This document shows, piece by piece, positions 43,470 to 53,794 of a stretch of 64,000 bases of DNA. The stretch lies in contig NC_134142.1 in assembly GCF_033958435.1 (NCBI RefSeq), forward strand, positions 101,875,001 through 101,939,000. Reading direction: 5' to 3'. Each line of letters starts with the position of its first letter. Position 1 is the stretch's first letter. The position numbers and the translations under genes were made by a program. This DNA comes from Carettochelys insculpta. Its lineage: Eukaryota; Chordata; Testudines; Carettochelyidae. Below the pieces are notes generated by a model. It had not been told where the DNA came from. It searched no databases and saw only the letters and a list, made by a program, of their open reading frames with translations.

Positions 43470-44485
43470 TTCGAGTGGTCTGTTTCCTCTCTCACCCTCC
43501 CCTCACAACCCCTGTGCTAAGTAATGAGACTATGCGCTTAGTGGAGCTAAGGGCTCAGTTGGTAGCAGGCTCCAGTTAGGGAGAGGATATATGCATTCAA
43601 GCCCCACTTCCTTTTGGTCTTAGTCAGTGCTGACAATACTGTTAGAGGCATCACTGCTCAGAGGAATCAGTAAGCTGAAGTATCCACTGTCTGCCTCAAT
43701 TGTTTGGCCTTAGAGATAGACGCTAAAGAACCCTTGAATATATTAAGGGAAGATTGTAGGTGTTCTGCTCATCCCTCACTCAGTAAAACAGCTTCTGTTA
43801 TGCAGAGCTGTGGGACAACTATTGCTGTGTGAACAACAGCTGCTGCCTTTGCACACACTCTGCTTGGGCCCACTGATGTCAAAGGGTATCTATCTTTCGA
43901 CTTCTGTGGGCTTTGGATTAGGCCCCATGCCACTGCACTACCAGTATTTAACTCCTTAGGAGGAAGTCCCTGGAACTGCTGTTAGAATGGAAGCTGCTGT
44001 GTAAAGTGGTGAAGGGGAGTGAGCAACCACAGCCTGCCCACACGTTGCTGGCATCCATAGGCTGCCTCCAGGGATGTCTCTCATTTCCTGGAGTGGCTTC
44101 AGCCAATCAAGATTTCATCACTCTCATGCTGTTTGTGGTTGTACAGTTTCCAGGCCAGTAAAACCAGGAATGACACCACAAGCAGAGTGGCTCCAAGTGG
44201 ATTTCAATTCACCATTCCCAGCACAAAATGTACATGGGTTAGTGAGCAGCAACAAAGAGAAATCATGAAATACCTGTTAGCTAAACAACAGGTAATGTCT
44301 TGCCTATAAAAATTAATTCTGGGCCAAATTCTGCTTATATTTATACCTGCATTATCACGTTGGAGTAGCCGAGATCAGAATCTGAACAAGTATGAATGTA
44401 AAATTTGGCATCAAAAGTAGGTACAAATGTTTCTTATGGTGTTTGTAACCAAATAGAACAGCAGGATCTCACGCTAGAGTGAGTG

Positions 44486-44800
44486 CAGTAAAACCCCTAT
44501 TTACATGATTTCAAATTCCCACAAGGAAAGTGAGCCAGGAGCTAAGCTGCCACCTGGTTCACAGCTCCCCATCAGTCCCAGGAGCCGGGAAACTGCCTAG
44601 TGCAGAAGCGCTGGTCAGTTTCCCAGCTCCCGCAAAGAGGGGAGTGGGAGTCAGTCTACTGCCTTTATCATCGCAGTTCCCTACCAGTCCCAGGAACCAG
44701 GAGATCGATCAGTACAGCAGTGCTGGTCAGTTTCCTGGCTTCTCTGACTTACACATGGTTGCCTGGGAATGCAACCTGCGCGTAAGTTGGGGGTTTACTG
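44486..44800. mobile_element. Tigger-like MITE, second family
   Basis: The 315-bp element begins CAGTAAAACCCCTATTTACA and ends CGCGTAAGTTGGGGGTTTACTG, inverted. It is flanked by TG and TA. The interior repeats CAGCTCCC and CAGTCCCAGGA blocks. The target and CAG terminus fit pogo/Tigger, but its sequence is unrelated to the 4135 family. Confidence 0.65.
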
Positions 44801-44839
44801 TACAGGAGTTTGTGACTCCTGAGCCCAATTTATGCTGTT

Positions 44840-45040
44840 ACTGACTTTCTATGAGGCATTGAACAAAGTGGTTAATCCCTCTGTGCTTCCGTTTCTTTTC
44901 CTGTAAAATGAAGATAATACCTACCATCAACTATCATGTTAAGATCTCACAATCCACATGCAACTTGTGACTCACAGGGTATCATGAGGGTTTCAAAGAG
45001 TTGTATGGACATTAAGTAATTAAAATATTGCTAAGTGCTA
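44840..45040 (+). repeat. MIR-type SINE
   Basis: GTTAATCCCTCTGTGCTTCC, TTTCCTGTAAAATGAAGATA and ATACCTACC, then CATGAGGGTTTCAAAG and TATTGCTAAGTGCTA, follow MIR order in sense orientation. Confidence 0.7.
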
Positions 45041-45130
45041 ATTGTTAATTACAACTTCTATGTCATAGTTACTGAGGAAACAAAAGGGGTGAGGTATTAT
45101 CTTTTATTGGACCAGCTTTTACCGATGAAA

Positions 45131-45171
45131 GAGACAAGCTTTGGAACTTGCACAGAGTCCTTCAGGTCTGG
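45131..45171 (-). ncRNA. Decayed hammerhead-like motif in Penelope tail
   Basis: On the - strand the order is AGAC, CTGAAGG, a degraded hairpin, CAAAGCTT and GTCT. Stem I (AGAC/GTCT) is intact. The CTGAAGA and GAAA boxes each have one change. It has the same layout as the motif in the fold-back elements. Confidence 0.45.
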
Positions 45172-45408
45172 GAAAGATATTGAGAATGTCACAGATAAAT
45201 ATAAGATGGAACAGATTGTTTAGCTATGTCATTAATACATACTGAAAGAGACAATTCGGGGAAAAGTGGCCAGTTAGCATCTCTACAGTAGTAGAACAGA
45301 AATGGGGGTTAATGGGTTTCAGGGTGTTGTAATTAGCGATAAATCTAGTATCCTTACTGAGTATATGACTTTTAGTGGCTTGCAAAGTTATGGATTTAAG
45401 GTCCCAGG

Positions 45409-45708
45409 CTAATCTTTTGAAAATGTTATGCAGATTTCCTTTTCAGATGAGGACTGAGAGGTCAGATATGGAGTGATCACTATGAAAAGTGTTTGCTCAC
45501 AGGTGATACAGTGTTCTTGACATTTGTCATTTTCCTGTGTGAGTTTGTTCAGTGACTGTCTGGATTCCCCTACATAATTGTTGGACTTTTTACTGCATTG
45601 GAGGGAGTATATGTACCACATGTTGTAATAGGCGTGAGTAAGACCTAGCAGTCTGGACTTGTGTGTTTGTGGTGGGGCGGGGGAGGTGTGCGAGGTGTAT
45701 TTGATCAT
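45409..45708 (-). pseudogene. Penelope GIY-YIG endonuclease remnant
   Basis: The frame contains YNMWYIYSLQCSKKSNNYVG followed by ESRQSLNKLTQENDK. This matches the GIY-YIG fold as found in Penelope elements, with Y-I-Y for the first motif and Y-V-G-E for the second, followed by an R-x-S-L block. The following H-x-x-H region is out of frame. It would nick target DNA before reverse transcription. Confidence 0.7.
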
Positions 45709-45979
45709 TGGGACAGTGGAGAAGTGCCTGTAGGTTTGGCATCTGTTGTTCTGGCAGAGTCTGGTTACACTTTGAGTTCATGTGTTGGTAGCTTGCTTCT
45801 AATGATGAGCTCTGGGAGGCTAGAGAGTTGTTGGTGGCCAAAAGATGGGGGATGGGGAAGATTTCTTTCAGGATGTGGTCCCCACTGAATATGGGTTGTA
45901 TTTGTTTAATGATTCTTCCTGTGAGTTCCAGTGAGGGATAATATGTAACAATGGGGGATATGTGTCAAAAGGAGGAGGC

Positions 45980-46000
45980 TTTTTTTTTTTTTTTTTTTAA
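45980..46000. repeat. Poly-T run
   Basis: About 20 T in a row, next to the CR1-like tail inserted in the Penelope element. Confidence 0.8.
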
Positions 46001-46021
46001 AGTAGATGGCCCATTCTGTGA

Positions 46022-46120
46022 TAGAATCATAGGACAGGAGGGGTCCTCAAGGAGTCATTTAGCCTAGTTCTCTGCACTTATAGCAGAGATAAGTATTATC
46101 CATCATTATGTTATCCAAAC
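46022..46120 (-). repeat. CR1-like 3' tail
   Basis: TAGAATCATAGGACAGGAGG, GGTCCTCAAGGAGTCATTTA and GCCTAGTTCTCTGCA read as the reverse complement of a CR1 3' end, including the ATGATTCTA tail. It interrupts the Penelope reading frame. Confidence 0.65.
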
Positions 46121-46129
46121 AGTGTGCCA

Positions 46130-46433
46130 GTTTGGTGACAGAAGGGTTAAGTGTGTTAAAGTATATATTCCTGACTTTCCCCTCAGAGCATAGTCTGTGG
46201 TTTTCAAATGCTTGGCTGTAGGTAACCGATGTCTTGGTGTGTTTGGGGTGGTTACAGGATCTGTGGTGATCTCCGGGTTTCCTGCATATAGTTGTCTGTG
46301 AAGTTCCATTGCAGAAGGTGATTTTTGCGTCCATGAAATAGCTGCTGGTGCAGGAGTTTTCTAGAGTGAGTTTGGTGGTAAGTGGGAACCCTTCTGCTGA
46401 GCAGCTTGAGCTGCCTAGTGAAGTGTGTTGCAT
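46130..46433 (-). pseudogene. Penelope reverse transcriptase C-terminal remnant
   Basis: The reading YFMDAKITFCNGTSQTTICR, then KPGDHHRSCNHPKHTKTSVT, then YSQAFENHRLCSEGK fits the Penelope thumb region. The upstream catalytic Y-x-D-D is not in the window sequence, so the copy is 5' truncated or too decayed to see. Confidence 0.65.
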
Positions 46434-47454
46434 CCAGCCTGTGTCTCTTGTATTTTGAACAGATTAACTTCCTAACAAATAGTTCTTGTCAAGGTTAGCC
46501 CTGATAAAGAAGAAGTCCTAAGAGTGCTTTGCCACTTAAGTTCCACATTAGTTAGCAGTGACAATCTGCAAGGTGACTTTGGAAAGCTTTTACAGATGAG
46601 GGTAAGAGTGGTAAAGGGAATTACAGAACTGCTAAAGGTCAATAAGTACAACACAACTTTATGTCAAAACCCTATGGGGCAGGTCCTCAGCTGGTGTAAT
46701 TCGGCATTAAAGTCAGTGGAACTACAGTGATTTACCCTAGCTAAGACTCTGGTCCTGTATCACAAAATGTTTTGCAGAACTGGAGTCAAATTATGCAGTC
46801 CTTAGTAGAGCAAACTATGTCTGCAATTCAGGAAAGAGCTTAAGCATGTGTCAGTGGGACAATGAATGTGCTTAAAGTTAGAGATATTTTTAAGGACTTC
46901 CCTCAATTGGTACCTAAGACCAGGGAAGTTTAACTCAACTGAGGATCACAGAATTTGTCCTGAAGCAGTGCAGATACAGAGATTACAATGCATCACATTT
47001 TCAAAGGCTCATAAATAATTTATAATCTAAAATCCAAGTTTTAAAAACTATTTAGGAGCCCAATTGTTATTGGGCTTAAGATTCCTAAGGGCCAGAGCCC
47101 TAAAGGCACCTAATTCCTCACCTAACTGCCTAGCACATTTTTACAGATGGGATTTAGGCTCTTCAGTCCTTCAGTGCTGCTGATACCATTTCTCCTTTAT
47201 CTTCAGGTAAAATCATGTTTTCATCTGAGATTGGAAAAAGTCATTGGTGTAGAAAGAGACAGTTCCAAATAGCAGGGGCTGTAGACAACAAACCTGTCAT
47301 TCCAGTAGTGGAGGGGCAAACAGGAATAAATGGAGAAACATGAACGATTTCTAGAGAGAAAAATGTTTACGGTTGCCATCTATTTATGTAAAGTAATGCA
47401 TAACCCTTCTTCTGTCGTTCTCTTCTTTTCTTTTTTTTTTAAATTTTTTGACAG

Positions 47455-47551
47455 CTTGTACAAAGGATCAATTCTATCTATAGTGCAAAAAGAGGGAAAA
47501 AGAGATTGAAGAAGCTTTCAGTGTCCAATATTGAGACAGCATCACTACGAG
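47455..47551 (+). CDS. DENND2B: DENND2B coding exon (QRINSIYSAKRGKKRLKKLS)
   Basis: This 97-nt exon follows TTTTGACAG and encodes LVQRINSIYSAKRGKKRLKK, then LSVSNIETASLR. It is a strongly basic segment conserved in the DENND2 family just before the DENN module. It ends with one base, G, before the donor GTACAA, which is weaker than the others. The split codon becomes Asp with the next exon. Confidence 0.95.
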
Positions 47552-48543
47552 GTACAATGCAACCCTCTTGGTGTAATGAGACATGACAGCACTTTTATGG
47601 TTATCCAGCCTTCTGCAGATATTCCCCTCTTTAATCCACAGTGTGTATTTTTCAGTGTTATACTGTGCAATGTCTCACGGACATCAGTGCGTCTGTGTCC
47701 TGAAAAGCTGGAAATTCTGTGGTTTAAGACTGCCAGGTCTAAGAGCCCACACTGTCTCAACTCCAACCCCTGGCTAACCTCCTCACTCTAGCTCAGTTAG
47801 CCCTTAATTAACTTCTACAGGATTTTGTATTTGAAGATGTAAAAATTCACAGCCTTGTCCCTACAATTCATTCCTGCTTTTCCCTGAAGCAAAAATTATG
47901 GCATTAGTTTATTATGTGCTCACCTGGAAAAACACTGGCCCAGTTAGCACATCAGGCCCTAAACTTTTATATTTGCTAAGAGTAGTTCAGAAAGTTTTCC
48001 ATTCTGAGGATCTGTGCAAGTGTGTGTGTTTATGGGCAAGTGTGTATATCTGCATGTGTGTAGCTTGAATATTGTGGACCTTTCACATGTACACTCTTCA
48101 AAACTCCCTTTTGGATGGGGTCATATTTCATATGTTCTTCACGTATTATGTTCCATGGCCTGCCACTCTGAGATCTTGGGCTGATGACCCACCAGAGCCA
48201 CCCTAAATTTCCTTGATGCCATCCAACCTCCTTTCAGAAAGCTGAGAACCACTGGAAGCACTCAAGTCGTTTTTCCACAATGATGTATCCGCCCATGTAG
48301 TTTAACATAGACAGAGGGCCAGTAAAACAGTCTTTGCTGTAAAGGGATCTAAACCTTTGTGCTCTCAGCTAGGCTGTGCCCTGAATCTCAAGCATAAGAG
48401 CGATCCTTGGAACCACTGATTCCAAGCAGTTTGAAACATCAGCACAAAGATAGGCTGATAGCAGGGCTTAGCACTGCTCTTCAACAAAAAATATAAATTA
48501 AAGAAACCCACCTTTAAAAGACACCACTTTATTTCTTTTGCAG
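47552..48543 (+). other. DENND2B: DENND2B intron, about 1 kb
   Basis: This intron runs from the donor GTACAA to the acceptor TTTTGCAG. I see no repeat or exon inside it. A short GT-rich patch lies near 48019-48062. Confidence 0.65.
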
Positions 48544-48588
48544 ATGAAAACAGTGAGAGTGAAAGTGACTCGGATGACAGGTTTAAAG
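48544..48588 (+). CDS. DENND2B: DENND2B 45-nt acidic exon
   Basis: This exon is only 45 nt long. With the split codon from the previous exon it reads DENSESESDSDDRFK, a recognisable acidic and serine-rich DENND2B segment with likely casein-kinase-2-type sites. The acceptor is TTTTGCAG and the donor is AAAG|GTAAGG. The split codons at both ends are phase 1, so the exon is symmetric and could be skipped in frame. Confidence 0.95.
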
Positions 48589-49895
48589 GTAAGGGGTCGG
48601 TCTGTATGAGCTTCCACTCAATCACAGCTGCAGTCAGCATTAAAATAAAAGCTCCTTTTTCATGCATGATATTTCTGTCTGTGGTAGGGCATGAAATTTG
48701 ATTTCCTCTTTGAAACATGCTACTGTCACTACCTCCTGTCTCCACTCTCAAGGTTTGGAAATGCAAGATCATGAGCATGGTGTAAATATTGGAAATTGGG
48801 TGCATGGTGAATGGTGAGGGCCTAATTGAGCTTAGGGGAAAGAAAAGCCATGAAACATAATGAAGGTTTGTGTTTGGTAATGCCTGGTATACTGGGCCCC
48901 TGCCCCCTCACCCCCCACCAATCCCATGGCTGGGGCTGCTGAGGTGCTGGTACCCAATACCGGCAAATACCAGCACAAGAAAAGCACTAGATATAACTGT
49001 CTGTTCACACACATAAGGCCAAATGAGGCTGCTCATGTGCAGGGGTGCTGGGGTGGAGAGGTAGGCATGAGGGTGTGCACAGGAGACAGCCACATGGCTG
49101 CTTGCATTGCCCAAGCAGTTGGAGGGCTACTGCCTAGGCTAATAGGAGTCTAGGATCAGAGTTGGCTGTGGCCAGGTCTCATCCCTGCCTCGAATGTTAG
49201 TTGGTGTTAGAAGGGCAGCCCTAGAGGGAACTCCAGATACCCCTTTTTCTAAAGGCCTTGAGCCCCTGGGGACTTGCTTCACACAGCAAGCCTGGGGAAA
49301 GCCCGTTGCTTTATATATTAGAGACCCTGGATGTGTGTCATCAGCACCACGCAGGTGGTCAGTGGGCCTTTCCCTATTGGCTAATGGACACATCATTTGG
49401 GTCATGTTAAATTCCTTGATGATAATCAGCTGCAATGGGTTAGAAACTACAGAAAATGTTGACAATGCTCTGATGAGGCTGTAGTATCAAGTTAAGGTAA
49501 TAAAAGATTGAAAGACTGTGCTCCTGGCCTTTCCTGAGCTAGTACAAGTCTGAGTCTGATCCTCTATCCTCTCCGATTGAGTCTATTGACTTCAGTGCAG
49601 TTGCAACCACATATTCAATGCACAATTTACCCCTAGATGTGAAGAACAAACAGAACTTTGGCAGGGTCAAAGTTATATGAGCTGCAAGTGGTTCCACTAG
49701 GTCAATGTTACATCATTTCAATCCTTGCAGAAGGCTTTGATTTACGGATGACATTAATAAGAGAGAGCATGAATGTCTGCTTTTAAAGGGGCATGTGTTT
49801 GGACTAAGACCTAGACCAATGTAAAGTTCTTTGTGGAAGTCTGCGGCTTACATGTCAATTTCAGCTAACAGTTTTTCTTTCTATATAAATGCTAG
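48589..49895 (+). other. DENND2B: DENND2B intron, about 1.3 kb
   Basis: The donor is GTAAGG and the acceptor AAATGCTAG. The short open frames at 48908-49484 on either strand show no family resemblance, and I see no nameable repeat. Confidence 0.65.
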
Positions 49896-50080
49896 CTCAT
49901 ACCCAGCGTCTCGTCCACATCCAGTCCATGCTGAAAAGGGCTCCTAGTTACCGCACACTGGAACTGGAGCTGATTGAATGGCAGGAGCGTGAGCTGTTTG
50001 AGTATTTTGTGGTTGTGTCATTGAAAAAGAAACCTTCTAAAAATACTTATCTCCCAGAAGTGACGTATCAATTTCCCAAG
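49896..50080 (+). CDS. DENND2B: DENND2B coding exon, start of uDENN
   Basis: This 185-nt exon reads AHTQRLVHIQSMLKRAPSYR, then TLELELIEWQERELFEYFVV, then VSLKKKPSKNTYLPEVTYQF and PK. The LFEYFVVVSL strand is the usual opening of the upstream DENN (uDENN) domain, which with cDENN and dDENN forms the Rab exchange module. The acceptor is AATGCTAG and the donor is AAG|GTAAAG. The exon ends in phase 0. Confidence 0.96.
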
Positions 50081-50811
50081 GTAAAGCAACAACCTACCTT
50101 GTTTGCAGTTACCTATTTTTAATACATTTAAGATGATTTTGGGTAAGAGCAATAAAAAGAGCAAATGGGACACGTAATAAGAATTTGTTTTTGAGCTGGA
50201 TCAATAAGCCTCATCTCCAAATTTATCCAGAGCTCCTGTTTGAAAATACATCTCATGTTGAGAGCAGGGAGAAGGTGACTGGGCTCTTTCAGAAATGTTT
50301 TTCATATTCTAAATACCCTTTCCCAGCACTGAAGAGTTTGGCCTAATTGCAAGGACTTTGTTGCTGAGTTTTAATTCAGTTACCAAATGGTTCATAGACA
50401 TTTTAATCATGTCTGGCTGCACAGAATTTGGGTCAGATCCAAAGACATGGAAGTGTGTGGTAAGACTCTTAATGACCTCAGCAGGCTTTGGATCACACTC
50501 TAACAGCAGCTGGTGATCTGAGGGTGGTTTGCATGTTAAAGTGCTGAGCTGCACTGAGTAGACGAGAAATTGGGTCATTGTGGCTGTAAGGCATTTCAGA
50601 TCAATAGTTAAAAATGTTAGTGATTATTATTAGTTTTGTTGGGATAGCTCCATCACCAGTGATGGCCCCATTCTGTTAGTCACTGTGCAAAAACAGAACA
50701 GGATGGGCCTTGTCGCAAAGGACTAATTAGGAAACTTACTGCTGAGACTGTTCGTTACAAGTGACTGACTTGCCCCAGCTGGAATCAGGTGACTGATTTT
50801 GTCCACCACAG
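50081..50811 (+). other. DENND2B: DENND2B intron, about 0.7 kb
   Basis: The donor is GTAAAG and the acceptor GTCCACCACAG. No repeat or additional exon is visible. Confidence 0.65.
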
Positions 50812-50921
50812 CTTGAAAGGCCCACCAAGCAAGTGCGGGAAGCAGAGGAGCGGCTCAAAGCCATCCCCCAGTTCTGCTTTCCTGATGCGAAAGACTGGAT
50901 CCCAGTGTCAGAATACAACAG
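50812..50921 (+). CDS. DENND2B: DENND2B coding exon, uDENN (AIPQFCFPDAKDW)
   Basis: This 110-nt exon encodes LERPTKQVREAEERLKAIPQ, then FCFPDAKDWIPVSEYN. The I-P-Q-F-C-F-P motif is a hallmark of the uDENN domain of the DENND2 group. The acceptor is CCACCACAG and the donor is ACAG|GTAAGC. The last two bases, AG, start a Ser codon completed in the next exon. Confidence 0.96.
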
Positions 50922-52770
50922 GTAAGCCCTCCTGTTTGTGTCTCGTGCTCAGTGGTGTTGGCGTGTGCCCGTAAGAGTGACGGAGTTGCCCTTGCCCATG
51001 TAAGGAAGTAGCAGTTTTGAGTTTTGGGCCACTCATGCTCAGGCAGCTGTATTTAATTTTTTTCTTAAGTTTCGTAATATTTTTCCTTCCTGTTCCACCT
51101 GATCCACAAACGTGTGGTGCAGGGGGCAGAAGCAGCTGAAGGATTTATCATAGCCAATTCCAAATGCAGCAATAGAGCTATGAAAAAGCTGGAAAACAGG
51201 CTGGTTCTCCTCTGCATACTGAGCTGTGTAGTCATTTACCCCTGGAAAAAGTGAGCGCCACATGGATGTAATCTCTGGGGGCCAGATTGTTAGCTGGCTC
51301 GAGTTGACATGTGTTTCAGTGGGGCCACACCAATATACATCCACAAAGGCTCTGGCCCTGCGATGTTGATTTGCACAGAGATTAGTTGGCATGTGAGAGG
51401 CAAGCCAATGGAGAACTAGATGTCCCTTCTCCTTTTTTTCACAACAGCCACCTCCAAAATCCATCTCTCTTATTTTCCTCCTTCCCAAGTTGGCAGATGG
51501 GTGGACAGAGATGAATTGTCCAAAAGATTATATGGATTTCAAATATGTGTGGAATGAGTGTATGTCAGTAAATAGGAGGTTCTGCACAGGATGTCTGGTG
51601 TGTGCTGCTTCATTGTGATGTCTTACCACATTAGCCTTGTGGCAACACCACCTAAGTGAATTACCACAGTCAATAAAAAAGTATGTAACATTTCATTGGG
51701 TTGCATGGCTCCTGCTATGTAAGGTTACAGTAACAGTCACGTGTGTGTCATAACTTGGCTATATTTCCTAGTGCTCGGAGGTTAGTGTTGAGCTATTGAA
51801 AACACTGAAGGAGCTTTAGATCTCTGCATATTTTATGTGTAATAGGCAAGTGGGAAAGTAAAGTGTTGCCAGGCTGTGCTATTCCCAGTTCAGAAGGGGA
51901 TCTGTGTACCCAGGATAAGGAAATTACTAGGGTTCTTGTTGTGCATTCTGTAGACAGAGCAAAGCACTTTGAATAAGAGAAGAAAAAAGCATAGGCGTAA
52001 CCTGAGATATGGGCAGTCACTGGTCTGGTTCTCATTGACACTGCCAGTGTAGTCTAAAGTGTAAATAAGAATCAGATGCTGTATACTTTTGCAGTGGACT
52101 GGCCCAGTCCCCAAGTGCTGTGTGGACACTTTTGTGCTCTACTGTTATTAGAATCCAACCACAGTGCAGACATGTCCCAATTGTGGAAGGTTGCCCCAAT
52201 GCAGTGGAGACCTTCTGGCAATGTAGAAGCTCACTGCTCATGTTGGCTACCAGCATCATGGTCAGAGAAAAGAGGATGTGGTCAGGATATGAATGGATTT
52301 CCAGCTCTGGTTTCAGATCTTTGGGACCATTTGAAACAACGTAAATCAAAGCAGCTGTATTTGGGGCACACATTGACCCCAGGATCAAGGAGTGCAAAGG
52401 TGAACTTATACTTGTGCTGGGTGCTCTTTGACAGTAGGTGAGAAGCGAGCTCTGGTTTTGCAAACCTCTCATATATACTTGGGATTTTGAAAGGGACCAA
52501 TGTGGCAGAAATCCTGCCACCTGCATAGCATAAAAAGACCCACCAGAATAACTGGTTTGAAAAAGCAGCAGCTGTCCAATGATGCTCTGTTCATTTCAAA
52601 ATGAACCTTATCTATCTTGAAAGTACCTCAAGGCATTTCATAATAATCTGTCCACTAATTGAAAAGAAAGCAAAACAAATACTGTATTCAAAGGGCAGAT
52701 GAACACCTCTTCCTAAAAAACCAAAAAATCTGTAAAGTAGCACTTTAAAGACTAACAAAATAATTTATTA

Positions 52771-52807
52771 GGTGAGCTTTCGTGGGACAGACTCACTTCT
52801 TCAGACC
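52771..52807 (-). ncRNA. Hammerhead-ribozyme-like motif, fold-back copy 2, left arm
   Basis: On the - strand: GGT, CTGAAGA, A, GTGAG, TCTGT, CCCAC, GAAAGCTC, ACC. Core boxes and stem I (GGT/ACC) are kept. Stem II has one A-C mismatch. Confidence 0.5.
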
Positions 52808-53128
52808 ATAGCCATACCAGAACAGACTCAATATTAAAGGTATAGAGAACCAGAAACAGTAATCAAGGTTGACAAATCAGAAAAAAATAATCAACGTGAG
52901 CAACTCAGAGAGCAGAGGGGCAGGGTGGGCGGGGGGAGTCAAGAATTAGGTTAAGCCAAGTATGGCTTTTGCATACTTGGCTTAATCTAATTCTTGACTC
53001 CTCCCCTGCCCCCGGCCCCTCTGGTCTCTGAGTTGCTCACCTTGATAATTTTTTTCTGATTTGTCAACCTTGATTACTGTTTTTGGTTCTCTATACCTTT
53101 AATATTGAGTCTGTTCTGGTATGGCTAT

Positions 53129-53165
53129 GGTCTGAAGAAGTGAGTCTGTCCCACGAAAGCTCACC
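53129..53165 (+). ncRNA. Hammerhead-ribozyme-like motif, fold-back copy 2, right arm
   Basis: On the + strand: GGT, CTGAAGA, A, GTGAG, TCTGT, CCCAC, GAAAGCTC, ACC. This is the sense strand of DENND2B, so the motif is transcribed with the host pre-mRNA. One extra A precedes stem II relative to the canonical core. Confidence 0.5.
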
Positions 53166-53322
53166 TAATAAATTATTTTGTTAGTCTTTCAAGTGCTACT
53201 TTACTGCTTTTTTGTTTTGATAGTATGTAGAGTAGCATGGCTTTCTCTCTGTTACCTCTTCCTAAGAATTCACTGCAGTCCTGCAACTGTAGCAATGAAA
53301 TTTGTGACAATCTTCATTACAG

Positions 53323-53392
53323 TGAGACCTTCTCCTTCATGCTGACTGGGGAAGATGGCAGCAGAAGGTTTGGTTACTGCAGAAGATTACTG
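53323..53392 (+). CDS. DENND2B: DENND2B coding exon, uDENN (FSFMLTGEDGSRRFGYCRRL)
   Basis: This 70-nt exon starts with T, completing the Ser codon, and reads ETFSFMLTGEDGSRRFGYCR, then RLL. It is almost invariant in the DENND2 family. F-x-L-T-x-x-x-G-x-R-x-F-G-Y-C is the central uDENN signature. The acceptor is TTCATTACAG and the donor is CTG|GTAAGT. It is the last coding exon I can find in the window. The following family sequence (PEVYC onward, with cDENN and dDENN) is absent from the remaining 10.6 kb. Confidence 0.96.
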
Positions 53393-53794
53393 GTAAGTAC
53401 ATCCATTCGAGCTCTTTCGAAGTCCAAAATTCAGTTTCCGATCACCATTGGAGTGCGTAGTTGTGTATGTGTCTTTTGCAGGCCAGAAAGAAAACTGTTC
53501 ACAGAACTTTTAGTGTTTGAAAGATAACAAGGTCAAATGCAGTGACAATTGTTAGAAACCTTTTTCTGAATCAGAGAACCCAAATATTTCGAGAAGGCCA
53601 CTAAAGTTTGGAGAATAATTCATTTCTTCATTGATGTTACCTGGCTTGAGTTTTAACCAAAAGCAGAGCTACCACAGCACCGCAAAGAAAGCTATTTCTA
53701 ACATGCCAAATTCCTGTAAAGCTCTTCTTATTTCTTAGGTGCTTTGGAAGCATTAACTAAATCAGCCGTCTGCACCCCTGTGAGCGTCGTCACT

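Larger units (their letters stand above)
45080..46480 (-). mobile_element. Penelope-like retroelement, decayed
   Basis: The - strand carries a 5'-truncated Penelope-like element. Near 46433-46130 a frame reads FMDAKITFCNGTSQTTICRK, then NHPKHTKTSVTYSQAFENHR and LCSEGK. This fits the C-terminal part of Penelope reverse transcriptase (H-P-x-H-x-x-x-S-x-x-Y-S-Q-A). GDHILKEIFP follows near 45870, and WYIYSLQCSKKSNNYVGESR at about 45610-45540 fits the GIY-YIG endonuclease. The 3' tail with GGTCCAATAAAAG ends near 45080. Several frameshifts and a CR1-like insertion make it inactive. Confidence 0.75.
40616..47454 (+). other. DENND2B: DENND2B intron with Penelope-like element and MITEs
   Basis: The donor is GTAATG and the acceptor TTTTTTGACAG. 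The intron contains a MITE at 43222, a Tigger-like MITE at 44486, a MIR at 44840 and a decayed Penelope-like element on the - strand at about 45080-46480. A tandem duplication of TTTTGTACCTCAGTCCTCTA lies at 42059-42101. The stretches 40616-42050 and 46490-47440 show nothing I can assign. Confidence 0.7.
52717..53253. mobile_element. Fold-back retroelement with hammerhead-like arms, copy 2
   Basis: The 537-bp copy is an inverted repeat centred near 52972 (AAGTATGGCTTTTGCATACTT). A perfect 12-bp duplication ACCTCTTCCTAA flanks it at 52705-52716 and 53254-53265. The right end is complete (AGCATGGCTTTCTCTCTGTT). The left arm is shortened to AAAACCAAAAAATCTG, then TAAAGTAGCAC. Both arms carry near-intact hammerhead-like motifs. 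It is the same family as 26859-27365 but with the opposite arm truncated. It ends about 70 bp before a DENND2B acceptor. Confidence 0.75.
50922..53322 (+). other. DENND2B: DENND2B intron with fold-back element
   Basis: The donor is GTAAGC and the acceptor CTTCATTACAG. The fold-back element at 52717-53253 ends about 70 bp before the acceptor. The stretch 50922-52700 shows short open frames on both strands and no motif I can assign. Confidence 0.7.

Noticed and set aside
46472..46730. Possible upstream continuation of the Penelope reverse transcriptase
   Set aside because: The - strand frame shows no reverse-transcriptase motif, so I did not extend the element beyond about 46480.
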